Origin: Comamonas testosteroni TK102
Lineage (GTDB): Bacteria; Pseudomonadota; Gammaproteobacteria; Burkholderiales; Burkholderiaceae_C
Length of the DNA stretch: 64,000 nucleotides
Direction: 5' to 3'
NCBI RefSeq assembly: GCF_000739375.1
Contig: NZ_CP006704.1
Span: 3,906,001 to 3,970,000 of the forward strand
The position numbers and the translations under genes are program-made. This document shows, in pieces, positions 1-8,503 of the stretch; within the stretch, counting starts at the first letter, position 1; every line of letters begins with the position of its first letter. The notes under the pieces were generated by a model. It did not search any database. It had not been told where the DNA came from and was given only the letters and a program-made list of their open reading frames with translations.

Positions 1-1
1 G

Positions 2-175
2 GCACAGCCCTCATACCTGCCCAAAGGCGCTACCACTCGCTCAGAGCTTCCTGCATTCCCTGAGTCCGAAGCAAAAATTGAGGACCGCCTCAGCAAGCCT
101 GTTTCTGGCGACGAGCGGGACCAGCGCATGAGGGATGCTGTACAGAAAGGCTTGGATTTCAAGCAGCAGCACTGA
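2..175 (+). CDS. C-terminal end of an unidentified protein (partial)
   Basis: An open frame runs from the window edge to a TGA at 173-175 and gives 57 residues ending in DFKQQH. The tail is hydrophilic and rich in Arg, Lys, Asp and Glu, with no recognisable motif or membrane segment. A strong intrinsic terminator begins 18 bases after the stop, which supports this being the real end of a transcription unit. The family cannot be told from this piece. Confidence 0.6.
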   Translation, partial: AQPSYLPKGATTRSELPAFPESEAKIEDRLSKPVSGDERDQRMRDAVQKGLDFKQQH

Positions 176-193
176 CCCAGTCACTCGCTCAGC

Positions 194-222
194 AAAAGCG
201 CCTCAAATGAGGCGCTTTTTTT
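194..222 (+). terminator. Intrinsic terminator of the partial gene
   Basis: A near-perfect stem (AAAAGCGCCTCA pairing with TGAGGCGCTTTT) is followed by an uninterrupted T run to 222. It lies directly after the stop at 175. Confidence 0.85.
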
Positions 223-1069
223 ATCAACCAAAGATGGCACTCACCTCGAAGACGAGAACGTGGGCAATTGGCCAGCATCCGGCAACTATGGCGCGCCTCC
301 GCAAAGCGGAGTGGGGCCATCCTGCGAGACGACTGGAGCAGGTGGGGCCGCTCAGGAGTACGCCAAGGCGACGGCCGATTGAGAGCGCGCGTCGTGAGCG
401 ACAGCGGCCACGCCAGACAGCGCATCACCACTTTTAGGTAAGCCGAACTCGTCTTGTTTGCCCCAGAGGCCTCAAGCAGAATTCGACGCAATCCAACAGT
501 TTTGCCGAGCCTGGGCCTTCCCTCCCTCAACCAAATTCCCCAGGCATGACCCGCAAGGTCGTCGGCGCTCTATCCAAGTCCGCAGCAGCCGCTCGCGGGC
601 TTTTTCTTTGTCCAAATGAAATTCCACGCACGCCACTCGCAACCACCAACAATTCATGGCCCTTGCAGCACAGCCTGGGTCATAGAGATGGTTGCTTGCT
701 ATTGATGGATATGTGCCACGAAGCGATTCATGACACATCGCGCAAAGGCAAGAAGGAGAAACGGGAGTTCAAGGACGCGGCCAAACCGGGCCGCGCCGAC
801 TGGATCGGCACGGTGCCGAGAAGGCCTGTCCATCTTTGCCGGCTCTGCTGGTCACTCAGGCCAAGCCATAGCGCATGGTTGGATCACCCTGGAGCCGTCG
901 GCGGGCTTCTCCTTTGAGCCAAGCCCTGAACCAGAACTGAAAACCAGGACCAAGGCGCCTTGCTGCACGCTGTTGCAGATCGGATATCACTTGACGCATT
1001 CCAACCTGACATCCTGGCAGCACTCCTTGGCCGCTCCACGGCCTTCATCCAGCCCAGTCAGCCCGTGAT
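223..1069. other. No gene recognised
   Basis: About 850 bases with only short overlapping open frames of mixed composition. None has a plausible start site, a domain or a signal peptide. I see no repeat, tRNA or transposase remnant. Confidence 0.5.
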
Positions 1070-2839
1070 TCAGAACCTCTCCCAGTCGTCCAATGAACCG
1101 CTCAACGCTACGGGCTCCTTGGGCGCCCGGGCAGGTGCCGCGGCAGGCGCCAGCATCGTGGCCTTGGTGACAGCGCGTGGCATGGCAGATGTACGAGCTG
1201 ACGCAGCAGGTGCCTTCGCCTGTCGCTGCGTCACCGTCACGGACGCGCTTGGGCGAACGGGAGCAGCAGTGTCAACGACTGCCCCACCCAAACGAAAGAC
1301 CCTGACCAGCTCGACCAGACGCGCTGCCTGGCTGCTGAGACTGTCGGCAGCGGCAGAGGATTCCTCTACCAAGGCAGCATTCTGCTGCGTGACCTGGTCC
1401 AACTGGTTCACTGCAACATTGACCTGGGAGATGCCCTGTACCTGCTCTTGCGTGGCCGCGCCCACCTCGTCCAGGAGTTCGGCGACGCGCCGAGCCTGCT
1501 CGACGACTTCCTGCATGGTTGCGCCAGCCTGATCCACCTGATGGGCGCCGGCGTCAACTTTGGACACGCTTTCACCGATCAGGTCCTTGATTTCCCTGGC
1601 AGCCTGCGCCGAGCGATGGGCCAGGGTGCGAACCTCACTGGCGACCACGGCAAAACCACGCCCCTGCTCACCGGCCCGGGCCGCTTCCACTGCAGCATTG
1701 AGGGCCAGAATATTGGTCTGAAAGGCAATGGAGTCGATGACACCGATGATGTCGCTAATGCGGCGCGAACTGGCAGTGATGTCTTCCATGGTGCGCACGA
1801 CCTGACGCACCACCTCACCACCACGGCCTGCCGTCGAGCTGGCGGCATTTGCGAGCTGAGCGGCCGTGCGCACGGTGTCGGCATTCTGGCGCACCGTGGA
1901 ATTCATCTCTTCCATCGACGCCGCAGTCTCCTCAAGGTTGGACGCTTGCTCTTCGGTTCGCTGGCTCAGGTCTGTGTTGCCTGTCGCAATCTGGTTTGCA
2001 CCTGTTGCAATGGATTCGCTGCTGGCCCGTACCTCGCCCACGATCTGAGCCAAACGGCCGCGCATCTGGTCCATGGCAGCCAGCACACTGGTTTCGTCGC
2101 CCATGCGGCGCTCCACATTCACAGCCAAATTGCCCTGAGCCACCTGTTGCGCGATCTGCACGGCATACGCCGGCTCGCCGCCAAGCTGCCCCCTGACACG
2201 GCGCGTGATAGCCCAGGCCACCGTCACACCCAACACAGCTGAAAGCAGGGACAGAATCAGCAATGCGGCGCTGGCAGCCATCACATCCTTGGCTGAGGAC
2301 TCGGCTGTTGCGGAGGTCATTCGCCGCTGGTAGGCGATCATTTCATCCAGGGCTTCGAGATACTGGCGCTGCAGCTGACGCTGCTCGCCCAGGATCAGGT
2401 CGCGTGCGCCCTCCTGATCATTGTCCAGGCCCATCTGTGCCGACTTGTCCAGGGCCGCAATATAGGCGGGACGCAATTGCTCCACTTTTTGCATGTGGAC
2501 ACGCAACTCAGCCGATTTCAGGTTGGTACGCAGTCGCTCAATCACTCCCGCGGCATGCTTGCGCACACTGGTGTAGCGTGCGTGTTCTTCGGCAACCTGA
2601 GCTGGGTCTGTCAGCAGGGCCAAGTTGCGCACTTGGCGCTCGATAAGGCCGATATCGTCTCGCAACTCCTGCAACAGCAGCATATTGGCCACACGCTCCT
2701 GCGAAAGCACCTGGACTTCCTCGCCGACCTGTACCAACTCCAGCCGAGCATAAGCAGCGACCAGGAAGCCAATCAAGATCACAGTTGCAAATCCAAAGGC
2801 AAGCATGCTGCTCAGTTTCATATCTTTCAAAAAGCCCAT
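1070..2839 (-). CDS. Methyl-accepting chemotaxis protein
   Basis: Transmembrane chemoreceptor that passes ligand signals to CheA/CheW. It has a first membrane helix at about residues 12-32, a periplasmic four-helix-bundle-like sensor to about 190, a second membrane helix at about 190-212, a HAMP region, and a long cytoplasmic hairpin. The conserved tip contains the AFQTNILALNAAVEAARAGE motif. The protein ends in DDWERF, which fits a CheR/CheB-binding pentapeptide (xWxxF). An ATG lies at 2845, but AAGGA stands 5 bases before the ATG at 2839, so the shorter start (589 residues) is preferred. No other chemotaxis gene is adjacent, so it looks like an orphan receptor. The ligand is unknown. Confidence 0.95.
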   Translation of the reverse strand: MGFLKDMKLSSMLAFGFATVILIGFLVAAYARLELVQVGEEVQVLSQERVANMLLLQELRDDIGLIERQVRNLALLTDPAQVAEEHARYTSVRKHAAGVIERLRTNLKSAELRVHMQKVEQLRPAYIAALDKSAQMGLDNDQEGARDLILGEQRQLQRQYLEALDEMIAYQRRMTSATAESSAKDVMAASAALLILSLLSAVLGVTVAWAITRRVRGQLGGEPAYAVQIAQQVAQGNLAVNVERRMGDETSVLAAMDQMRGRLAQIVGEVRASSESIATGANQIATGNTDLSQRTEEQASNLEETAASMEEMNSTVRQNADTVRTAAQLANAASSTAGRGGEVVRQVVRTMEDITASSRRISDIIGVIDSIAFQTNILALNAAVEAARAGEQGRGFAVVASEVRTLAHRSAQAAREIKDLIGESVSKVDAGAHQVDQAGATMQEVVEQARRVAELLDEVGAATQEQVQGISQVNVAVNQLDQVTQQNAALVEESSAAADSLSSQAARLVELVRVFRLGGAVVDTAAPVRPSASVTVTQRQAKAPAASARTSAMPRAVTKATMLAPAAAPARAPKEPVALSGSLDDWERF

Positions 2840-2871
2840 AGCCATCCTTTATTAACAATAGAAAACAATCT

Positions 2872-2890
2872 ACGTTATTTAAAATAACGT
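2872..2890. promoter_or_regulatory. Perfect palindrome upstream of the chemoreceptor
   Basis: ACGTTATTT and AAATAACGT form a perfect 9-bp inverted repeat around one central base, 33 bases upstream of the MCP start. The AT-rich surroundings could contain the promoter. It is most easily read as an operator for a dimeric regulator; which one is unknown. Confidence 0.5.
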
Positions 2891-3669
2891 GTCTTTATGT
2901 ATCTTTTGTAACCAAATAGAGATAGTACATCTTGTCTCATAGGTGATACATCAACCGTCCATGGTGACGGTGGGCTCTTTCCCATTTCAGACAATGTCAA
3001 GCGCAGGATGCGGCTTGCAACGCATCGGCTTATGCCAAGACGGCAGCCGGTCTTTGGGCGCAAGGGCCTGTTGAGCCCCTCAAAAAGGGGAGTCAGATGA
3101 AGAAGGCGCAGTGCTCCTACAGACCGAGGCAGGCCCAGCCCTCGCCTCGCTGCCGATCCTGGCTGACCCTTAGGCAGAGTCATGTGACTGGATACGCAAG
3201 CAAGCACCATGTCACCACACATGGAATTCGGAGCAGCTACACAGCCCGGCCAGAATCAAGTTCGCTTTCTCGATAAGCAGCTGCAAGCCACCAGGCAGTA
3301 CCTCGGAGCCCGCCCCTGTGCGGGGTTCATCATCTCAGTAGCCCATAGAGGCAAGAACCCGCTCGAGACTCTAGACGCCCCGGGTGTCCACCATCCAGAG
3401 CGGCCAGAAAGCAAGACGCGCCGATTGGCGAAGCCACAGCCGGCCCGGCGTCAAGGAATGAGGAATTCCTACGGCTCTGGCTCAAGGTAACCGGCGTGCA
3501 TGGACAGCGCCTTCATTCCATCAATGAGATAGATGCGTCGTGCGAGATGCCTGGAGTGCAGCACCGGAGCACGGGGCTACTCCTTGCCTGGCACACGTAC
3601 GGTCTGGCCATGCCTGCGCTGGCCTGGAACTGCCCCCGAGCCTTGCTCCTCACAGACAGGGCAAATGCT
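2891..3669. other. No gene recognised
   Basis: Short open frames here look like chance. No conserved motif, RNA gene or repeat was seen. Confidence 0.45.
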
Positions 3670-3861
3670 CTATCGGCTTTGATTCATACGCTGCGCGAGG
3701 GAGGTGATGTAGACCGTGAATATGGGAAAGATCGTCATTCCACAGGTCGCCAGCAGCGCAGTACAGACTTTGCCCAGAGTTGTCTCGGGAACGATGCTGG
3801 AGCCCACGGAGGTGACCGTCATGGAAGCCCACCACAGCGCGTGCTCGATCATCGGCGCATG
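3670..3861 (-). pseudogene. Remnant of a potassium-channel-like pore domain
   Basis: The last 63 residues of a minus-strand frame resemble the pore and inner helix of a two-TM potassium channel: EHALWWASMTVTSVGSSIVP, then a hydrophobic helix ending in IFTVYITSLAQR. The pore-helix pattern WWASMTVT is recognisable, but the selectivity filter expected as TVGYGD reads SVGSS. The upstream part of the same frame (to 4284) has no channel-like membrane helices and looks like scrambled sequence. This fits a decayed, 5'-truncated gene. An intact but divergent channel with an unusual filter is less likely. Confidence 0.45.
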
Positions 3862-4388
3862 CGAATGCCGGCCAGCCAGGGCCCGTTTCCACAGCGCCGG
3901 ATCGCCCGTTGCTTCCACATCTCTAGTGACGGATTGGGCCTGGCACACCCAAGCTGGTATATCTTTCACGCCCGATTCACACAGGAGGATGGCCTGCAAA
4001 TGTCCAAACTCACGAGGCAGCCCCATGGCGTGTCCTGTGTGGAATGCGCCATGACCGCTCGGAGATGGCAATGCGTTACGCACTGCGGATTCCTTCAGTC
4101 TTGCCGAGTTGCGGCCAGGGATACCAGTCTTGCGGAACAGACGCCAAGATGCACATGAAAAAGCAGGATTGGCCGAGGCGGCGACTGAGGCGTACTTTAC
4201 CCACGCCACTGCCTCTCGTGCCTTGTGCCGCTGGATGACCGATTCCATGAGCAATCGCGCACTCGCATATCGCGCCGGATGCAACCACAGTCAGCACACA
4301 ATCGGACACCGATTTGAGTATGTGATTATTTGATCACTCCAAATGTGAAGAGCGTTTTCCTCAAACGATCCCAGAAAGTAGAGCAGTC

Positions 4389-4505
4389 ATGAAAATCTGT
4401 CTGCCAATGCTTGCTGTTGCAATTCCAATATCTGTTCCCCCCTTGACCCAGGCAGCCAGTGGAAGCATCCATTTCGTCGGCCCGATCTCGGCCACTTTGC
4501 ATTAG
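4389..4505 (+). pseudogene. Truncated secreted peptide (38 aa), possibly a pilin-family remnant
   Basis: The ATG at 4389 opens a 38-residue frame with a typical signal peptide (MKICLPMLAVAIPISVPPLTQA) cleaved near AASG. GSIHFVGPIS follows and then a TAG stop. GxIxFxGxIS just after a signal peptide is the usual beginning of type 1 fimbrial and related secreted beta proteins, which run to about 150-180 residues. No continuation was seen downstream. Most likely a broken gene; a genuine micropeptide cannot be excluded. Confidence 0.35.
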
Positions 4506-4603
4506 GCCGTGTGAGACATGGAAGCTCTCCAGAGATTACAAGCAATGTCCAAGACTAAAGCCTGGAGGGTTCATGGCAAGCAGCCGGTGCAAGCGCTTGA
4601 GCC

Positions 4604-4846
4604 CTATGCAACTGTAATGACCACCGTTTTTTCTACGCCCTCCTCCGTCACCGCAACCGAAGAGCGATATGACGTGCCCTGTTGTTTGGCATGGAGAATG
4701 CCCTGGAGGTCTATGCCCCGACCTGCAAGCTCTTTGCTGGCGGAAGCGGGTAGAAGCTGAGCCAGAATATTCACCGCGAATAAAGGGACTCCAAAGCTGT
4801 TTTCCAAGGTTCCGGCCACGTATTTTTCCACCGTGATTTTTGACAC
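4604..4846 (-). CDS. Small conserved-looking protein of unknown function (80 aa)
   Basis: A GTG start at 4846 has AGGAAG six bases upstream, a good ribosome site. The 80-residue product begins MSKITVEKYVAGTLENSF and ends EKTVVITVA. It has no signal peptide, membrane helix or cysteine. Alternating hydrophobic strands at both ends around a central helix suggest a small alpha/beta cytoplasmic protein. The amino acid composition is that of a real gene, unlike the surrounding frames. No family is recognised; the nearest neighbours are decayed remnants. Confidence 0.65.
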   Translation of the reverse strand: MSKITVEKYVAGTLENSFGVPLFAVNILAQLLPASASKELAGRGIDLQGILHAKQQGTSYRSSVAVTEEGVEKTVVITVA

Positions 4847-5573
4847 AAGACGCTTCCTAAAGATGGTGAGTAAACCAGCGTAATATTTTCAGCGGGAAGT
4901 CGTCGCCCCTGTTGAATGCTTGCTGACTTAAGTCAACACAGCCATGCATCTCCTCGAAATCAGCGCGTTGAACTGTTCGGCGATATTGGTGCTGACCCAT
5001 CTTCATGGTTCCTCCCACCTTGATCGAGAGTGTTTAGACACATGCTTGTCATCTGGCGGTGAAGCGAGCCATGCCATGCAAGAGTCAGTTGCAGTCTGAG
5101 GCTTTGTGCCTGGCTACTCTCATTAAAAAGTGAGCTTCTCACGTATTGTTTATATGCATTTCACTATGAAAAGTACCTGAAGTCTTTTCTGGTCATACGC
5201 TACGCGCTCACTTTTTGATGTCCATGGCCTTGCGGCGAGTGTAGATTTCCTGTCTGCTCTATCAAGGCGCCGTTGACGCCTGGCGTCACGCGCGCAATTG
5301 CTCCAGCGTGACCAATGCGGCGAAGACAGGCCTCGCGTGCACCGAACAGCAAGGCTGACTCGCTAGATGCTCTTTCAAGTTCACCCGAAGACAGCCACTC
5401 TGTCCGAGTCCCCAACGCCTTGAAAAGTGAGTCATCGCACGTCCCCCTTTTCGGCAGGAATTTGCGCAGCTGCATCCCCTCCCGATCATTCATGCTGCGC
5501 TGCAGTAGCCCCGCTTAGGCGGCATGGTTAGACTGCGTGTCCAGTCACTTCTCGGTTCTCGATTTCAAACCAC
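4847..5573. other. No gene recognised
   Basis: AT-richer intergenic sequence at 4860-5200, followed by short frames on both strands that I do not trust. It contains a small GTGAG/CTCAC hairpin near 5127. No start site with a good ribosome site was found. Confidence 0.4.
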
Positions 5574-5963
5574 ATGTCCCACACACCCTCAAGCTCCAAT
5601 CTTGCTGCACCAGTGGTGAAGCTTCGCATGCGTGTGATGGCAGATGACATCATTGCCATTGGCCCCGGAAAGATCGAGCTCCTGGAAGCCATCAACGACA
5701 CCAAATCCATCGCTGCGGCGGCCAAATCCCTGAGCATGTCCTACCGCCGGGCCTGGCTGCTGGTCGATGGCATCAATCAGGCGCTGAAGACCCCCGCAGT
5801 GGTCACATCAACCGGCGGCTCTCATGGCGGCGGTACCGCGCTCACCGAAACAGGCCATCAGGTCGTCGCCTTGTATCGGCGCATCGAGCAGCATGCTCTC
5901 AAGGCCTGTGAAGCCGATTTGGACCAGCTAGTCGCCATGGTCCGCAGCAGCCAGGCGGGCTGA
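5574..5963 (+). CDS. ModE-type molybdate-responsive regulator, DNA-binding domain only
   Basis: A 129-residue protein made only of the winged-helix N-domain of ModE. The helix-turn-helix is at about residues 43-62 (KSIAAAAKSLSMSYRRAW) and the wing carries the family's glycine-rich loop (TGGSHGGGTALTETG). E. coli ModE is about 260 residues and has two C-terminal molybdate-binding (TOBE) domains; these are missing here, so metal sensing must be indirect or by another protein. modA/modB and two ModE-type operators lie within 4 kb, supporting a mod regulator. The N-terminus is uncertain because no clear ribosome site precedes the ATG. Confidence 0.85.
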   Translation: MSHTPSSSNLAAPVVKLRMRVMADDIIAIGPGKIELLEAINDTKSIAAAAKSLSMSYRRAWLLVDGINQALKTPAVVTSTGGSHGGGTALTETGHQVVALYRRIEQHALKACEADLDQLVAMVRSSQAG

Positions 5964-6192
5964 CAACGCCGTCGCCGGCATGCCGCGGCATCGTGCACAA
6001 CCCGGACGGGCCTCATGCAAAGCATGCGCCCATTGCATTGGGCCCGATCACTTCAGCATGAACTTCACAGCACAGCGCCGCCCCTGCAGCACGGCAACAG
6101 GACGCTGAACGCATCGAACCATGCTCGGCGGCCCCGGTAGCAAACCGCATCACAAGTGTTCATCCCGGCATTGGGAGCAAAGCTCAACGCTT

Positions 6193-6216
6193 CGTAATAT
6201 ATACTGAGATATAGCG
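6193..6216. promoter_or_regulatory. ModE-type operator upstream of the 94-residue gene
   Basis: CGTAATAT, 8 bases, ATATAGCG: the half-sites are inverted and match at 6 of 8 positions. The layout equals the E. coli modA operator as I recall it (CGTTATAT, 8 bases, ACATAACG). It lies 105 bases before the ATG at 6321 and about 230 bases after modE. Confidence 0.65.
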
Positions 6217-6320
6217 AAAGCCGACCTGGCAGATTGCATCTGCCGGGCGTGCAGCGACTTGTTCTGCACTCCGCTGCTCCAGCCTCCCGAACCCTTGCGC
6301 TTACGTGAATTGAGATCCAT

Positions 6321-6605
6321 ATGGGCAGCGAAAAACTCAGCCTCGAAGAGCGACTGCAGGTGCTGGAAATACTGTTGGAGGAGTCCATATGGGGACTTCA
6401 CCTCGACCGACCGGAGCAACGCAAGGCCATTGCATCGGCGCTCTACACGCGCCTTGAAGTGGCCAGCCGGCATCAGGCGTACCCTGCAGGCGTGGCCGCT
6501 GCCTTGTATGAGCATGCCGATGCGCTGTCCGAGCTGGACAATACGCCTGACCCGCTCAAGCCTCTGTTACGTCCCTTGATCCGATATTCAGGGGCTGATG
6601 ACTGA
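6321..6605 (+). CDS. Hypothetical helical protein (94 aa) in the molybdenum locus
   Basis: Starts MGSEKLSLEERLQVLEIL and is almost entirely predicted helix, acidic, with no cysteines, signal peptide or membrane segment. A weak purine-rich ribosome site (TGAGAT) precedes the ATG. A ModE-type operator lies upstream and the HTH-nitroreductase gene starts 190 bases downstream on the same strand, so it may be molybdate-regulated. A competing frame over the same bases lacks regular structure. Family not recognised. Confidence 0.5.
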   Translation: MGSEKLSLEERLQVLEILLEESIWGLHLDRPEQRKAIASALYTRLEVASRHQAYPAGVAAALYEHADALSELDNTPDPLKPLLRPLIRYSGADD

Positions 6606-6794
6606 ATGCTGCCTCCTGAAAGATATGCGCCAGCCGTCACAGCCCTGCGAAGGCAGACATCCGTTCGAGAAGATGCGCGCTCCATGCGCCAGGACATGAT
6701 CAACCCGCTGGCACCAATCACCGTTCATGGGCTGGTTCGACCACCCCGTTCCTTGTTCGTATTCCACAACGATCATGTCGAGTAGAGGGCTCTA

Positions 6795-7703
6795 GTGCAG
6801 CAAGATCAGATTTCCTACCTGCTGGCCCTCCATCGGCAGCAGGACTGGGCGGCCGCAGCCGCCGCATGTCAACTCTCTCAAGCCCAGCTGAAAAAAGCAG
6901 TGGCAGGCGTCGAACGCGAATACGGCTGTGCCCTGGTCAAGACAGGGGCAGTTTTTCGCGGGTTCACGGTGGAAGGCGAGAAGGTTGTTGCCTGGGCGCA
7001 AAACTTGTCCGAAGCGCTTTCCACGCTCAAGCAGGTATTTGCCGCTTCAAATAGCAGGAAGGCGATTGCCCCTCTCCTGGAGCGACGCTCCATTTCGCCG
7101 AAGCGGCTTGAGGCACCGGGACCAGATCGCCAAGAGATCGATCTGATGATCGAAGCTGCACTCAGCGCACCAGATCATGGCGGCTTGCACCCTTGGCGTG
7201 TGCTTGTATTTCCCGCTGATTCCCGCGCGAAGCTGGCAGATTTGTTTGAACAGGAGAAGCTCAGGCGCGACCCTCTGGCGTCCCCTGAGGATATCAAGCG
7301 TGCCCGCGAGCACGCCACGCGCAGCCCAGCCTTGCTGGCTTTCGTCATATCGCCCAAGCTGCGCATGCGAGTGCCGGAGCGTGAGCAATGCCTGGCAGCC
7401 GGCTGCGCACTGAGTAACCTCCTGAATGCAGCACATCAGCTCGGCTATGGCGCCATCATGCTCAGCGGTGAACGCTGCTTCGACTCCTTGCTCTGCACGG
7501 AACTGGGGGTCGAGTCCACGGAGTATCTGGCAGGATTCATCAGCCTGGGCAGTGTTGCTGTGACCCCGCCGCCGCGAAAGCCTGCCATGCTCGATGCGGT
7601 AAGAGCCGTCTGGGGCCCGGGCGTGCCAGAGCCGGCCCAGCGCAACGGCTGCCGCGATTCAATGCCCAGCACAGCAGTTACCGAGTCGCAAAAGCCTCAC
7701 TGA
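6795..7703 (+). CDS. Nitroreductase-family flavoprotein with N-terminal LysR-type HTH
   Basis: GTG start at 6795 with AGAGGG five bases upstream; 302 residues. Residues 1-70 resemble the winged HTH of LysR regulators (AAAAACQLSQAQLKKAVAGV as the helix-turn-helix). Residues about 92-275 are a nitroreductase (YdjA-like) domain with the RRSISPKRL start, the FMN-contact segment APDHGGLHPWR and a C-terminal GFISLG strand. Nitroreductases normally are single-domain FMN enzymes using NAD(P)H, so the fusion points to a redox- or flavin-linked regulator, or an enzyme tethered to DNA. It lies between modE and modBA and converges on modB. The biological role is unknown; the domain calls are firm. Confidence 0.85.
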   Translation: MQQDQISYLLALHRQQDWAAAAAACQLSQAQLKKAVAGVEREYGCALVKTGAVFRGFTVEGEKVVAWAQNLSEALSTLKQVFAASNSRKAIAPLLERRSISPKRLEAPGPDRQEIDLMIEAALSAPDHGGLHPWRVLVFPADSRAKLADLFEQEKLRRDPLASPEDIKRAREHATRSPALLAFVISPKLRMRVPEREQCLAAGCALSNLLNAAHQLGYGAIMLSGERCFDSLLCTELGVESTEYLAGFISLGSVAVTPPPRKPAMLDAVRAVWGPGVPEPAQRNGCRDSMPSTAVTESQKPH

Positions 7704-7794
7704 GCGTTGTGCACGCCTCCCCGAAAGTACATGCCGCAAACAGGTTTCCAAGCGAAGTAAACGCGGCCATGCGAGCAACGCTGGCAGGAGAAAT

Positions 7795-7818
7795 GAAAAC
7801 AGGCCTCAACCTGTTTTC
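7795..7818. terminator. Terminator between the convergent nitroreductase and modB genes
   Basis: A perfect 9-bp stem (GAAAACAGG and CCTGTTTTC) around a 6-base loop. The modB stop codon lies in the loop. A T-rich 3' arm on each strand suits bidirectional termination, although the T run is short. Confidence 0.55.
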
Positions 7819-8486
7819 GCAATTGGCCGCTCGAACTTCCGGAGCAAGAAGAACGCCAGCGCGGCCAGCCCGGCCAGCACCAGGGACAGCGCATTCGCAC
7901 AGTCTGCTTCCGACCCCAGTACATGGTTGTAGACAGCCAGCGACAGTGTTTCGGTGCGCCCGCTGATATTGCCTCCCAGCATCAGCGAAATACCGACCTC
8001 TCCCATCGACCGCCCGGCGGCCAGCACCAGGCCAGCCAAGATGCCAAGCCTGCCCAGCGGCAACTCGATCTTGATGATCACTTGCCAAGGTCGTGCCCCC
8101 AGCGTCGCAGCCACCTCACGCAATGAGTCATCCAGTTCGGCGAAGGCAGCTTGAGCAGGTTTGACCATCAGCGGCAGGCCAGCGACCACCGCAGCGATGA
8201 CCAGGCCTGTTTCACTGAAGACCCAATGTGGTCTCCAATCCTGCGGCAACCAGGCCAGCAGCCAGCCCTCTCTCCCGAGCAATAGCAGCAGTACATAGCC
8301 AATGACGATCGGCGGAAAGACGAGGGGCAAGGTCACCAGTGCATCGAGCAAGGCCTTGCCGCGAAAGCTGCAACGGGCCAGAACCCAGGCCAGCGGGACG
8401 CCAAGCGCCAGTTGCAGCAGCACGCTCCAACCCATCACTTTCAGAGTGAGCGGAAAGGACGTCCAGGCACAAGTCTCGGGGAGCAA
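7806..8486 (-). CDS. modB: Molybdate ABC transporter permease ModB
   Basis: Inner-membrane permease of the molybdate importer. It has five to six membrane helices and the EAA loop for ATPase contact (REVAATLGARPWQVIIKIELP). ARCSFRGKALLDALVTLPLV matches the conserved start of the second ModB helix. A longer frame exists, but it would run through the end of modA. The TTG at 8486 gives MLPETCAWTSFPLTLKV, aligned with the E. coli ModB start, and 226 residues (E. coli 229). It begins 18 bases after the modA stop in the same operon. No modC ATPase follows, so the energising subunit must be encoded elsewhere. Confidence 0.9.
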   Translation of the reverse strand: MLPETCAWTSFPLTLKVMGWSVLLQLALGVPLAWVLARCSFRGKALLDALVTLPLVFPPIVIGYVLLLLLGREGWLLAWLPQDWRPHWVFSETGLVIAAVVAGLPLMVKPAQAAFAELDDSLREVAATLGARPWQVIIKIELPLGRLGILAGLVLAAGRSMGEVGISLMLGGNISGRTETLSLAVYNHVLGSEADCANALSLVLAGLAALAFFLLRKFERPIAKTG

Positions 8487-8503
8487 ATCAGTCCGCCAAA
8501 AGC

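Noticed and set aside
583..607. Small GC hairpin followed by five T
   Set aside because: The stem is imperfect and short, and no gene ends just before it.
5200..5493. 97-codon minus-strand frame
   Set aside because: It has a start and reasonable composition, but no ribosome site and no family; an overlapping frame on the same strand is equally open.
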